Source: Kolteria novifilia
GTDB lineage: Bacteria; Planctomycetota; Planctomycetia; Kolteriales; Kolteriaceae
Direction: 5' to 3'
DNA: 64,000 nucleotides
NCBI GenBank assembly: GCA_007748055.1
Contig: CP036279.1
Coordinates: 558,001-622,000 of the forward strand
The translations under genes and the position numbers were made by a program. Below, one piece after another: positions 52,101 to 59,864 of the stretch. The notes under the pieces were generated by a model. The model was not told where the DNA came from. It searched no databases and was given only the letters and a program-made list of their open reading frames with translations. Each line of letters begins with the position of its first letter. The stretch's first letter is position 1.

Positions 52101-52276
52101 CGATCCAAGAGGGTGTCGTACGAAAGGTCGACGCCGCGCGGAACCCAGAACTCCACGTCGAAGCGAAAGGGACTCGAAACGGCTTCGTAGCCCTCCACGG
52201 CGACCGGTAGCAAGTGGTCTTCGGGCAGCGAGGTCTTCAAGCGAATGACACGCTGCGATTGGCGATAGTCGACCAT
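49172..52276 (-). CDS. vgrG: Extended VgrG spike protein with membrane-helix block (first of three)
   Basis: 1034 residues. VgrG trimers form the spike tip of type VI and related contractile injection systems. Residues ~1-390 are the gp27-like base ('VSSPFRFDVEFWVPRGVDL', 'EQGIYYLFRHTRDKHEL'); ~400-480 is the gp5 OB fold ('GEEIFVDKYGRIKVQFYWDR', 'YGSYVSPRVGQEVLVEFLYG'). Residues ~619-815 carry four or more strongly hydrophobic segments ('LTKVAAGLYFTAAVTFPFIL', 'YVDVLVMGLLMVLYNLWFT'), then ~815-1034 is a beta-repeat tail ('ITIDAGEGGTTRICSGPEEL', 'NIEVTPAAININAPALNV') like a VgrG beta-prism. A membrane-helix block inside a VgrG is unusual and could be a carried pore-forming part. It is the 3'-most of the three vgrG genes, 19 bp after the next. 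Confidence 0.88.
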   Translation of the reverse strand: MVDYRQSQRVIRLKTSLPEDHLLPVAVEGYEAVSSPFRFDVEFWVPRGVDLSYDTLLDRSATLTLAPSQDHPRFVHGIVDSVKQIGWDERFHKYVARMVPSFSLLKNTVRSRVFQDMSVPEILREVLKGMHVREELSETYLPHDHCFQYESDFDFASRLMEEQGIYYLFRHTRDKHELVLSDKSIHAGEIHGQPSVAYARDQRLVRSEWTINRFRKRQALRSASVTVRDYHFQRPDDSLESRHTSNSTVAVGKQRHRLDLNVGDLYEPWGNFANRFDETNVGGGTRPDGLSSLTQESQRIARIRSEEEAAQSLLISGASDHVHLLPGHRFELTKHPHADDSYFLVEVRHRLRAESYIADGPDRDEAYANTFEGIPARVPYRPRRLTPIPTIAAQPALVVGPPGEEIFVDKYGRIKVQFYWDRDGKLDPRSSCWLRVLNSMAGSGYGSYVSPRVGQEVLVEFLYGDCDHPVALGGLYNSEQTQPFSTPFNRTQLGIRSQTVGGDKDRFSGLAFEDSQGVELVHTHASKNMIYSATGNHHINTGQGHYENHGTGRNAIVGGFFGLTDMSVPTQKKGSGGGSGDDFEEHDSAGEWNTGSEGTIAADMDLVYGVKLQTALGLYFEPILGIHLCTVFNPIGLFSAVFSPLVKEASAAALAAGPLPFLAGWSFPLTGQGNCFGHCATSTTMVYGAAYKLYRGPYVEGKYDKISEATTLTKVAAGLYFTAAVTFPFILAALPQVNSDSHGWQWQDYVDVLVMGLLMVLYNLWFTAETTQWYIDHNAANLVTWSIIWTKLCTAAAAAGAAAGTFLYEGLVLMGENYGAMGQAMMMGGIPMGATSIVEDAELSALTVEGVPSMDSTDGNIAISSPGFQFVSDPDITDVMNLISLTACGIDDLGGIIGVQGNQAVNMQAGELVNVGLFAETEVGTITIDAGEGGTTRICSGPEELPMITVNPTGIEWISLTEISLTCDTSELSLNAASIIFESGGSNIEVTPAAININAPALNVTADAEIFRVTPEMSVTGADHNQVYVEHEAE

Positions 52277-52295
52277 GACGGTCCTCTCCTTGCCG

Positions 52296-55200
52296 CTAGA
52301 GATACTCGATCACCGCCGAGTTGGTGGTCGCGTTCGCGGCGTCATTGGATGTTTCCGGGGCTTCCACCGCGGCGATGCCGTCGGCGACCTCGTCCTGCAT
52401 CGTCGAGAAAAAGGTGATCGTTCCCGCGGCGATCATGATCGAACTGGCGCCGCAACTGATGATGATCGCTTCGGGGGTCATCGTCAGAAACGTCTCATCG
52501 ACGATGAAGGTGATCAGGTCGTCCGAAACCGCCTCGATTCCCGAGGGGTTGACGGTGATGAAGGGAATCTCCTCCTCGCCCGACTTGATCAGGGTCGTTC
52601 CTCCGGGGCCATGATCAATGGTGATCTCCCCGATTCCCTCTTCCATCAAGTCGATGCAGGCGCCCGAGGCGTTGACGTGGATTCCCAGGCCGCTCGTGAA
52701 GCTGACCGTTCCCCCGAGGTCGTCCTTGCCGATCGCGTTGATAAAGACTCCCTGCGGGAGTTCGACATCGGTCTCGGCGGGAGTACTGTTGATATGCATG
52801 TACGGCGCGCTGACCGCCATGATCCCGTCACAGTAACGCATGTCGCACGAACCGAGCAACTCCTCCGAAACTTGGGCCGCGACCCCTTCGATCTCTTCGT
52901 CACCGAAGAGATCGATGATGAGCTCTTCATTGGCCAGAAGCTGTTCGGCCGTCGCGCCTCCCGAAATCGAAACCGATTCAACCGACTTGGTCACGGCGTT
53001 GGCTTGACCAATGGTGTATTCCCAGGTCTTCGCCGCCGCGTTGAGTCTTTCCGCGGCGGCCCAGAAGCCGAGCGCCACCTCGACGAGGATGATGTACATC
53101 CCCGCGAGCGCGTCGCCCAACGAGAAGCTGCTGTTGGACTTGTAGCACGGCTTGTAGATGCTCATCAGGAACTGACCGAGGGTCAATATCGCGTAGAGCG
53201 AGGCCCCCGCGATACATGCCGTTTTCGTCGACGTGGTCGCGACATTGGCGCAGACCTTGAAGAGATCGTCCTTGACTTCGGTGATGGGCCCACGCGTGAA
53301 GCGATACTGACAGCCATAGATCAACGCGGTCGACGTTCCCAAGATGGGCGTCGTCATGCCGGAAACTCCGATGAACCCCGCGCCAATGCTGGACAACGCC
53401 CCCGTCGGAACCTCGAAATAGTCAAACAACGTGAAGGGGTTGATCACCGTCTGGTAGTGGTATGGCCAGTAGTTCTCCTCGAATACACCGGCCATGCCGG
53501 AGAACTTGAGTCCCATCGTCATGTTCAGCCGTGAGCCGTAATCGCCTCCGACACCGGTCACCCACGATGCCGGTCCCTTGTGGGTTGACGGCGGCGAACT
53601 CGCCGGAGGCGATGGCGGCGGGCTCGCCGGAGGCGATGGCGGCGGGCTCACCGGAGGCGATGGCGGCGGGCTCACCGGAGGCGATGGCGGCGGGCTCACC
53701 GGAGGCGGTGGCGGCGGGCTCACCGGTGGCGGTGGCGGCGGGCTCACCGGTGGCGGCGGCGGCGGGCTCACCGGTGGCGGTGGCGGACTCACTGGTGGCG
53801 GCGGCGGACTCACCGGTGGCGGCGGCGGCGGACTTACCGGTGGCGGTGGCGGCGGACTTACCGGAGGCGGCGGCACGGGTGGAAAAATCGGTGGTGGTGG
53901 CGCAACGGGTGGCGGCGGACTCACCGGAGGCGGCGGCGGACTCACCGGAGGCGGCGGCGGACTCACCGGAGGCGGCGGCGGACTCACCGGAGGCGGCGGC
54001 GGACTCACCGGAGGCGGCGGCGGACTCACCGGAGGCGGCGGCGGACTCACCGGAGGCGGCGGCGGACTCACTGGTGGCGGCGGCGGACTCACTGGTGGTG
54101 GCGGCGGCGCGATAGGCGGAGGCGGCGTCACCGGTGGAGGAGGAACTACGGGCGGCGACGGCGGAAACGGTGGCTGCGGCGGAAACGGTGGCTGCGGCGG
54201 AAACGGTGGCTGCGGCGGAAACGGTGGCTGCGGCGGAAACGGTGGCTGTGGCGGAAACGGTGGCTGCGGAGGAAATGGCTCGCCACCCCCGCTACCACTG
54301 CCAGCCGAATGTCCCGCCGTCATGCTGTGGTCGATAAAGGGAAGGCCGCCGACTTGCGTCGATCGGTAGCTGGCGACACGCTGATAGTGATTCCCGACCG
54401 TGGAGAAGAACTGGTTGCCTTCCGCACTGTGCGTGATGTGGTTTTGCGAACGGACGTGAACGGTCTCGTCGCTGCTGCTGTCGTTGATGTAGAAGCCACT
54501 GAACTCGCTGCTCGACCCAAAACGCGTCTGTGACTTAAAGGTCGTCTTGGTTCGGTCGGATGGGAGATCAAAGGGGGGCGGTTGGTTCTGGTTGTAGACG
54601 CTCCCGAGCACGAAGGGACGATCGATGTCGAGATCGTGGAAGTCGACGACCACCTCCTGCGTGACGCGCGGGAGAGAGATCATTCCATAGCGGGAGCCAG
54701 CCAAGGGGGTCAGCACCCGCAACCAGCAAGAGTAGTCGAGGCTCGAGCTGTTGGATCGGTCCCAGTGGAACTTCACCTTCACGCGTCCGTGCTTGTCGGT
54801 GAAGATCTCCTCGCCTTCGGGGCCCACGACCGTCGCCGTTTGCTTTTCCGGCACCGGTTTCGGCGTCCGTCGTTCCGGGCGGAAGGTCAGCCGGGAAGGG
54901 ATCGCCACGAAGCGGTTGTGGTAGCGACGTTGTTCGCTTTGCTCCTGCCCGGTCGACCGATCTCCCGCCAAATAGCTTCCCGACTGGATGAGGTGCTCGA
55001 CGCTCTTGAGAAGATAGTCCCCATCGGCGTTTGGGTGGGAGGTGAGTTCGAAACGGTGCCCCGCCGAGAAGCCGGTACACGTCGAGGAGCCCTCGATCCA
55101 GATGCTTTCGCAGCGTTGTTCCTCGTAGCGAACGCGCGCGAGTCGGCGACTCTCTTCACGAAGCCGCTGGAGTTCCGATTCGTCGACGATGCCGTTCTTG

Positions 55201-56048
55201 GACACGGAGTCGACGCGATCGCTGAACCCCGCGCTCGGTTCGTAGATCTCGCCCCAGTTGGCCTCGAGGCTGTGTTCCACGTCGCCGACGCGAACGTTCG
55301 AGGGGTCGGTGACACTCTCCTCGAATTGGTCGTTGGGCCGTTGGAAGTGATAGTCACGAATCGTGTACCGTCCGGGACGGACCTCTTGGCACTTCTCCCA
55401 TTCGATGACGTGACGCTCGGAAACCACCGCCCCATCGATGGGACGCAAGGGAACGGTTTTCTCGGGAGAGAAGTAGGGATTACTGAACGACTGATCGCGC
55501 AGGACCAGAGTGTGCTTGCCAAACTCGTGGTGGAAGAAGTAGTGAATTCCCTCTTCTTCGACGAGCCGACTGAAGAAGTCGAAGATCGACTCGCGGAATT
55601 GAAAGCAGACGTTGTGCGGGAGATAGTTCTCCTTCAATTGGAAGGAGAGTGGATGTCCCTTGAGCAGGACCTGGATGATCTCGGGGACAGTCTTGTTCTG
55701 AAAGACTTGGCACTGGACCTCGCGGGTGAGTTGCCAAACGCTCGGAACCATTCGGGCGGTGTAGAAGAAGAAGTGTTCGTCTTCGTCGGTCTGTTCGAAG
55801 GAGACGACGTCGCCGTTGAAGTAGCGTTTCTCCGGGGAGTCGGCGGGGGTGACCTCGACGGTCATCGGTCGGCCGAGGATCTTGTCGAACTCAATGGGCG
55901 TATCGTAGGTCGCTTTGAGGACGACGTGGAAGTCGAACAGTTGAGAGACACTCTCGACACCCTCGAACGAAACAGGAAGCAGGGCATCTTTCTCGAGCGG
56001 CGTATGGACAGCGAACCAGCGGTTCGACTGCGAGAATTCAGTCATCAC
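52296..56048 (-). CDS. vgrG: Extended VgrG spike protein with a ~240-residue proline-rich linker (second of three)
   Basis: 1250 residues. Base domain ~1-395 ('VSQLFDFHVVLKATYDTPIE', 'EEGIHYFFHHEFGKHTLVLR'), OB fold ~405-490 ('GEEIFTDKHGRVKVKFHWDR', 'GMISLPRVTQEVVVDFHDLD'), then from ~586 to 823 an extreme proline-rich stretch of 'PPFPPQ' and 'PPPPVS' repeats absent from the other two copies. Hydrophobic segments follow (~860-1040, 'TSTKTACIAGASLYAILTLG', 'GDALAGMYIILVEVALGFWA'), then the same beta-repeat tail ('EITIDHGPGGTTLIKSGEEE'). The linker should separate spike and membrane-active part as a stiff rod. Its neighbours are 19 and 21 bp away on the same strand, so all three are one operon. 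Confidence 0.88.
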   Translation of the reverse strand: MMTEFSQSNRWFAVHTPLEKDALLPVSFEGVESVSQLFDFHVVLKATYDTPIEFDKILGRPMTVEVTPADSPEKRYFNGDVVSFEQTDEDEHFFFYTARMVPSVWQLTREVQCQVFQNKTVPEIIQVLLKGHPLSFQLKENYLPHNVCFQFRESIFDFFSRLVEEEGIHYFFHHEFGKHTLVLRDQSFSNPYFSPEKTVPLRPIDGAVVSERHVIEWEKCQEVRPGRYTIRDYHFQRPNDQFEESVTDPSNVRVGDVEHSLEANWGEIYEPSAGFSDRVDSVSKNGIVDESELQRLREESRRLARVRYEEQRCESIWIEGSSTCTGFSAGHRFELTSHPNADGDYLLKSVEHLIQSGSYLAGDRSTGQEQSEQRRYHNRFVAIPSRLTFRPERRTPKPVPEKQTATVVGPEGEEIFTDKHGRVKVKFHWDRSNSSSLDYSCWLRVLTPLAGSRYGMISLPRVTQEVVVDFHDLDIDRPFVLGSVYNQNQPPPFDLPSDRTKTTFKSQTRFGSSSEFSGFYINDSSSDETVHVRSQNHITHSAEGNQFFSTVGNHYQRVASYRSTQVGGLPFIDHSMTAGHSAGSGSGGGEPFPPQPPFPPQPPFPPQPPFPPQPPFPPQPPFPPQPPFPPSPPVVPPPPVTPPPPIAPPPPPVSPPPPPVSPPPPPVSPPPPPVSPPPPPVSPPPPPVSPPPPPVSPPPPPVSPPPPPVSPPPPVAPPPPIFPPVPPPPVSPPPPPPVSPPPPPPVSPPPPPVSPPPPPVSPPPPPPVSPPPPPPVSPPPPPPVSPPPSPPVSPPPSPPVSPPPSPPASPPPSPPASSPPSTHKGPASWVTGVGGDYGSRLNMTMGLKFSGMAGVFEENYWPYHYQTVINPFTLFDYFEVPTGALSSIGAGFIGVSGMTTPILGTSTALIYGCQYRFTRGPITEVKDDLFKVCANVATTSTKTACIAGASLYAILTLGQFLMSIYKPCYKSNSSFSLGDALAGMYIILVEVALGFWAAAERLNAAAKTWEYTIGQANAVTKSVESVSISGGATAEQLLANEELIIDLFGDEEIEGVAAQVSEELLGSCDMRYCDGIMAVSAPYMHINSTPAETDVELPQGVFINAIGKDDLGGTVSFTSGLGIHVNASGACIDLMEEGIGEITIDHGPGGTTLIKSGEEEIPFITVNPSGIEAVSDDLITFIVDETFLTMTPEAIIISCGASSIMIAAGTITFFSTMQDEVADGIAAVEAPETSNDAANATTNSAVIEYL
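53578..54290 (-). repeat. Low-complexity repeat encoding the VgrG proline-rich linker
   Basis: About 710 bp of near-tandem 15-21 bp units. Two families: one encoding PPFPPQ (54150-54280) and one encoding SPPPPPV or SPPPSPP (53580-54100). Runs of almost identical units suggest recent slippage or unequal recombination. The complementary strand reads as Gly-rich, which is an artefact of the repeat. Confidence 0.9.
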
Positions 56049-56069
56049 GACTTCCCGTCGGGTTTACTC

Positions 56070-59000
56070 TTAGACTTTGTTGATGATGCCGGTAACCGTC
56101 AGATTCGCGCCTTCTTCGTTGTACTCGGGCGTCTCCTCGGAGACGTCCGCTTCGGCGACTTTGTTGATCGCGGGACTCGTGACGACGATGCCTTCGGCCG
56201 GCGTGATCGTGATCGAGCTGGCGCCGCAATTGATTTCGACGCCCGCGGGAGTGATCTCGATGTTGGTCTCGTCGACGACCAAGGAGATCATGGTTTCCGA
56301 GGTGATGGTGATTCCGGTCGCCGGGTCGATGATGATGCAGGGGATCTCCACGAGTCCGGACTTGATCATCGTGGTTCCCAGGGGCCCGGGATCGATCTCG
56401 ATCAACCCGGTCTCCCCGACACCGCTGATGTCGATATAGGCGGGCAGGCCCGCTTGCAAGTGGACACCGGTGGAGGCGAGAAGTCCGATGGAACCGGTCG
56501 GCCCGTAGGCGCTGAAGGTGATACCGTTGAGTTCGTCGAGAAGATCGGGGTTGCTCATCAGGCAAACAATCGGAGAGGACATCGTCCAAACCGAGTCGCA
56601 GGTGATGTATTCGGGAATGCCCAACGTGGCTTCCTCGGCGGCCGCTTCGGCTTCGAGCGCGACCCCCATGATCGACGAGTCTTCTCGGACGAGGAGATCT
56701 TGTTGCAGCGTGTTGTAGACCGAGGTCTGCTCCTTGTACCCCGCGTCCACGACCGCCGCGGGATTTCCGGTCGCGAGAGCCGTGGAGATCGCGACCCAGT
56801 CCTCCACCTTGATCTTCAAAAACTTCACCGTGGTGAGGGACGCCTCCAGCGTGAGCCACACCGCGAGGAGGATGAACTGGATCTCCAGGAAGAGGAAACC
56901 GAGGCCGGCTTCGATGGAACCGTACTTGCTCGCCTCGCTGGGGTTGTCGGTGGCTTTCTCGGTGTAGTTGTGCGCCAGCAACCCTCGCAGGAAGACGTTG
57001 AGACCGTCCATGATCATGTAGAGGGTGGCGGCGACGGTGATCGCGATGTTGATTCCCGACCAGGCGGAAGGCTTGTCGAACGAAAGCTTCTGCTCGATCA
57101 CGGGACCACGCTGAACTTTCCAGCAAGTACCGTAGACGGTGGAACTTGATGTCGCCAAGACGATACCGAGGTTTCCCTGAACCGTTGGGGAGGTGAACCC
57201 TAGGAAGGAGAGCCCCAACGCCGCGGCGCCGCTAAAGGCCGGATAGAGCGGGGGAAGGGCGTAGGCGACCCCCAGGGGGTTCATGCAGGGCTCGTTGTGG
57301 GAGCCATAGTAGATTTCGTAGAAGAGCCCCAGGACCTGCTCGGCCTTGTGCCCGATGACGATATCGGAGTCGGTCCCCGGCGCGCCGGGCAACGATGGGT
57401 TCCAGGCGAACGGGCTTTCCTGCTCCCAACCGGAGCCATCGCCGGAACCGGAGCCACTCTTGCCCGCCATGTACGCGTTGCGACTGGTGAAGGGGATGCC
57501 GCCGACCTGGCGAACCATCCGCCGTCCAGCGTTGGTGTGATGGGATCCGCCGGTGTTGTGATAGGAGTCCAACCCGGCACTGTGCGTCATGTGACGTTGG
57601 GAGTGCAGGTTGAGGTGCTCGACTCCTTCACGGTCCTCGATCACCAGGCCGCTGTATTCGTCGCTTCCCCCCTTGTAGGTCTGGGTCTTGATGCCGCTTT
57701 GGGTCCGATTGGCGGGGAGCGGAAAGGGGGGCTTGTTGTCCTCGTTGAAGAGGCAGCCCAACCCGAGGGGTTGATCGACATCGCCATCGACGAAGGTGAC
57801 GACGAGTTCGTGGTTGGCGCGTGGCAACGTTTGGCTGCCAAAGCCCTTTCCCGCCATGGGGTGACGGACGCGGATCCAGGAGGTCGTGCCGTGATTTCCC
57901 TTGTCGTCTCGCTGCCAAGGGTAGCGAACTTGGACACGACCGTATCTGTCGGTGAAGATTTCTTCGCCATCGGGGCAAACCACTTGCGCCACCTGGGTCC
58001 CGATCTTCGGTGCCGGCGTCGACCGTGAGGGACGATAGGGGACAAGATCGCTCACGCAGCGAAAGGTGTTGCGATAGGCGTTGCCGGTGCCGGTGTCGGT
58101 GGACGATAGGGTTCCTTCGTGCTCGACGCGCACGACGAGGTACTCGCCGTCGGCGAACTCATGATCGGTCAGTCGCATCCGGTAGCCCGGCGTCATCATC
58201 GCGGCATCGCTTGAGCCCTCGACCCAGAGACTTTCGGCGATTTCGGCTTGAGCGCGGTACGTCGCCACCAGCTCCTTGCGCGAATGGAGGCGATCGAGCT
58301 TGTCACTCTGCTGCGATCCCTGAGGTGTCACCTCGTCGACGCGGTGGGCGAAGTTGGCGAGTCCGTCGTAGACCTCGCCACGCTGCACGAGAGGAATGGT
58401 CCGCTTTCCCATTCGAACCGACTCGGCGGTGCTCGATGAGCCGTCGAGCAGCGTCGAGGAGAGCTGAAAGTGCCGATCGCGGACCACGTGTTTCTCGGGC
58501 CGCACCGCTTGCGCCATGTTCCAGGTTCGAACCGTGGCGTGCTCTCGTTGTCCACCGTTGACGGGATTGAACGAGATCGGGTCGAGTCCGTGGAGCACGG
58601 GAGCGTGCGTTGTCGTCTTGTCCGAGGGATCGAAGAGGTAGAGGGTGTCGTCTCCCTTCTCGTGCCCGTGGTAGAAGCTGATCCCTTCTTCCTCGAGCAG
58701 GCGACGGACGAAAGCGCAGTCGGACTCACCGTGTTGAATGCAATGGTAGTGAGATTCGTACACTTCATGAAGATGTTTGGTCGAGACCTTCAGGCCACGC
58801 AACACGCTCGCGACAATCTGGGGGACCGTTTGGTCCTTGAAGATGCGGTTTTGGACGTTGTGCTTCCACATCCAGAGGGGCGAGACCAGTTTGGCTTTGT
58901 AGGTTGTGCTCGCCGGCCGGCGCAAGCCTTCGCGGAACTGACTCACGACCCCGTTGATGTGGCGCGTGTGACCGCCAGGCTGCGTCAAGCGCAAGCTGGC

Positions 59001-59216
59001 GGGACGACCGACGATCTTGTCAAAGGGAATCGAGTGCTCGTTGGACGCCCGGAGTTCGATCTCGAATTCGAAGATCTCTGAGATGCCTTCGTGGCCCTTG
59101 ATACGGATCGGCTCCAGGACGTCCGCGCCGAGGGAGGTCTCAAACGACGCCCAGTGAGTCGACATCTCTTGGGAGTGGTCGCGCGGCGAACTCTCTTGGC
59201 GGTGTCCCGTAGTCAT
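56070..59216 (-). CDS. vgrG: Extended VgrG spike protein with membrane-helix block (third of three)
   Basis: 1048 residues. Base domain ~1-405 ('ISEIFEFEIELRASNEHSI', 'EEGISFYHGHEKGDDTLYLF'), OB fold ~413-495 ('GEEIFTDRYGRVQVRYPWQR', 'GFGSQTLPRANHELVVTFVD'), hydrophobic segments ~640-825 ('INIAITVAATLYMIMDGLNV', 'IEAGLGFLFLEIQFILLAVW') and the beta-repeat tail ('GLIEIDPGPLGTTMIKSGLV', 'IEITPAGVEINCGASSITIT'). It shares the layout of the other two without the proline-rich linker. The ATG at 59216 has a gagg nearby; the ATG at 59165 is an alternative start. Upstream on the same strand is a small C39-like peptidase gene. Confidence 0.88.
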   Translation of the reverse strand: MTTGHRQESSPRDHSQEMSTHWASFETSLGADVLEPIRIKGHEGISEIFEFEIELRASNEHSIPFDKIVGRPASLRLTQPGGHTRHINGVVSQFREGLRRPASTTYKAKLVSPLWMWKHNVQNRIFKDQTVPQIVASVLRGLKVSTKHLHEVYESHYHCIQHGESDCAFVRRLLEEEGISFYHGHEKGDDTLYLFDPSDKTTTHAPVLHGLDPISFNPVNGGQREHATVRTWNMAQAVRPEKHVVRDRHFQLSSTLLDGSSSTAESVRMGKRTIPLVQRGEVYDGLANFAHRVDEVTPQGSQQSDKLDRLHSRKELVATYRAQAEIAESLWVEGSSDAAMMTPGYRMRLTDHEFADGEYLVVRVEHEGTLSSTDTGTGNAYRNTFRCVSDLVPYRPSRSTPAPKIGTQVAQVVCPDGEEIFTDRYGRVQVRYPWQRDDKGNHGTTSWIRVRHPMAGKGFGSQTLPRANHELVVTFVDGDVDQPLGLGCLFNEDNKPPFPLPANRTQSGIKTQTYKGGSDEYSGLVIEDREGVEHLNLHSQRHMTHSAGLDSYHNTGGSHHTNAGRRMVRQVGGIPFTSRNAYMAGKSGSGSGDGSGWEQESPFAWNPSLPGAPGTDSDIVIGHKAEQVLGLFYEIYYGSHNEPCMNPLGVAYALPPLYPAFSGAAALGLSFLGFTSPTVQGNLGIVLATSSSTVYGTCWKVQRGPVIEQKLSFDKPSAWSGINIAITVAATLYMIMDGLNVFLRGLLAHNYTEKATDNPSEASKYGSIEAGLGFLFLEIQFILLAVWLTLEASLTTVKFLKIKVEDWVAISTALATGNPAAVVDAGYKEQTSVYNTLQQDLLVREDSSIMGVALEAEAAAEEATLGIPEYITCDSVWTMSSPIVCLMSNPDLLDELNGITFSAYGPTGSIGLLASTGVHLQAGLPAYIDISGVGETGLIEIDPGPLGTTMIKSGLVEIPCIIIDPATGITITSETMISLVVDETNIEITPAGVEINCGASSITITPAEGIVVTSPAINKVAEADVSEETPEYNEEGANLTVTGIINKV

Positions 59217-59348
59217 AGGCCTCGTCGCACTCCGCTTTTAGAGGAGGGGGCGTTCTTGCGGCAGAACCAAAAAACTGAGGTATCTCGCCGAGTTCCTCAA
59301 GTGAAGATTCGATGAAGGAGCCGGCGCCGCGTCCACGCGTCACTTGGG

Positions 59349-59852
59349 TCAGAAGATACGAAACGCTTCCATCTGGCGTAGTTGAAACTCGCCCAATTTC
59401 GATTGATCGCGACGTAACGTCGTCTTCACTTTCCAATGGGCACGCTCATAGTCCACGAGGGAACAACTCCCGTCGGAGTGCGGATCGTAGATCTCACCCT
59501 TTTCGTAGGCGACCCAGTGTAGATTGGTTCGCCCGTTCGGGGAGACGACGATCGCCGCGCGATCCTCGGGTCGCTCCCACTCGGCCAAGGAAGTCCCGCC
59601 ACCAAAGCCGAGTTGCCACCATTGGCTTGTCAACTGAACGAGCGAGAGCAGCAAGTTCTGCTCGGTGACGCCATCGCCGATTAAGCCAGGGGGCATGAAG
59701 GAAACCTCTCGAAGAGTTCGCTCCGCCCGCTTGTAGCTCACGTCCGCCAACATCGCGAGCACGGCGACGCCGCAATCGACCTTGGTCCGTTGCGGAACGT
59801 GCCGCATGACCCGAGCCGGCTCTTCCGATCCCATCGCGATGGTCTCTCGCAA
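59349..59852 (-). CDS. Small C39-like (papain-fold) cysteine peptidase
   Basis: 167 residues forming a compact papain-like unit. Catalytic Cys in 'VPQRTKVDCGVAVLAMLADV', His in 'GRTNLHWVAYEKGEIYDPH', with Asp in the same stretch; this Q...C...H...D order matches C39/BtrH-like folds. No signal peptide, ABC transporter domain or zinc ribbon, unlike the larger C39-like protein at 47756. It sits between the TPR protein gene (12 bp upstream) and the first vgrG to be transcribed, which favours a role as a delivered effector or processing enzyme. Immunity genes are not obvious next to it. Confidence 0.72.
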   Translation of the reverse strand: MRETIAMGSEEPARVMRHVPQRTKVDCGVAVLAMLADVSYKRAERTLREVSFMPPGLIGDGVTEQNLLLSLVQLTSQWWQLGFGGGTSLAEWERPEDRAAIVVSPNGRTNLHWVAYEKGEIYDPHSDGSCSLVDYERAHWKVKTTLRRDQSKLGEFQLRQMEAFRIF

Positions 59853-59864
59853 GTCTCTGTCACC

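Noticed and set aside
53531-54369. Long plus-strand frames encoding Gly-rich and Ala/Ser-rich proteins opposite the VgrG linker
   Set aside because: They are mirror images of the polyproline repeat; the minus-strand frame is the one continuous with conserved VgrG domains on both sides.
54582-57149. 855-codon plus-strand open frame across two vgrG genes
   Set aside because: Composition is that of an antisense shadow (rich in D, R, V, G) and it contains no domain; it lies fully opposite well-supported VgrG coding sequence.
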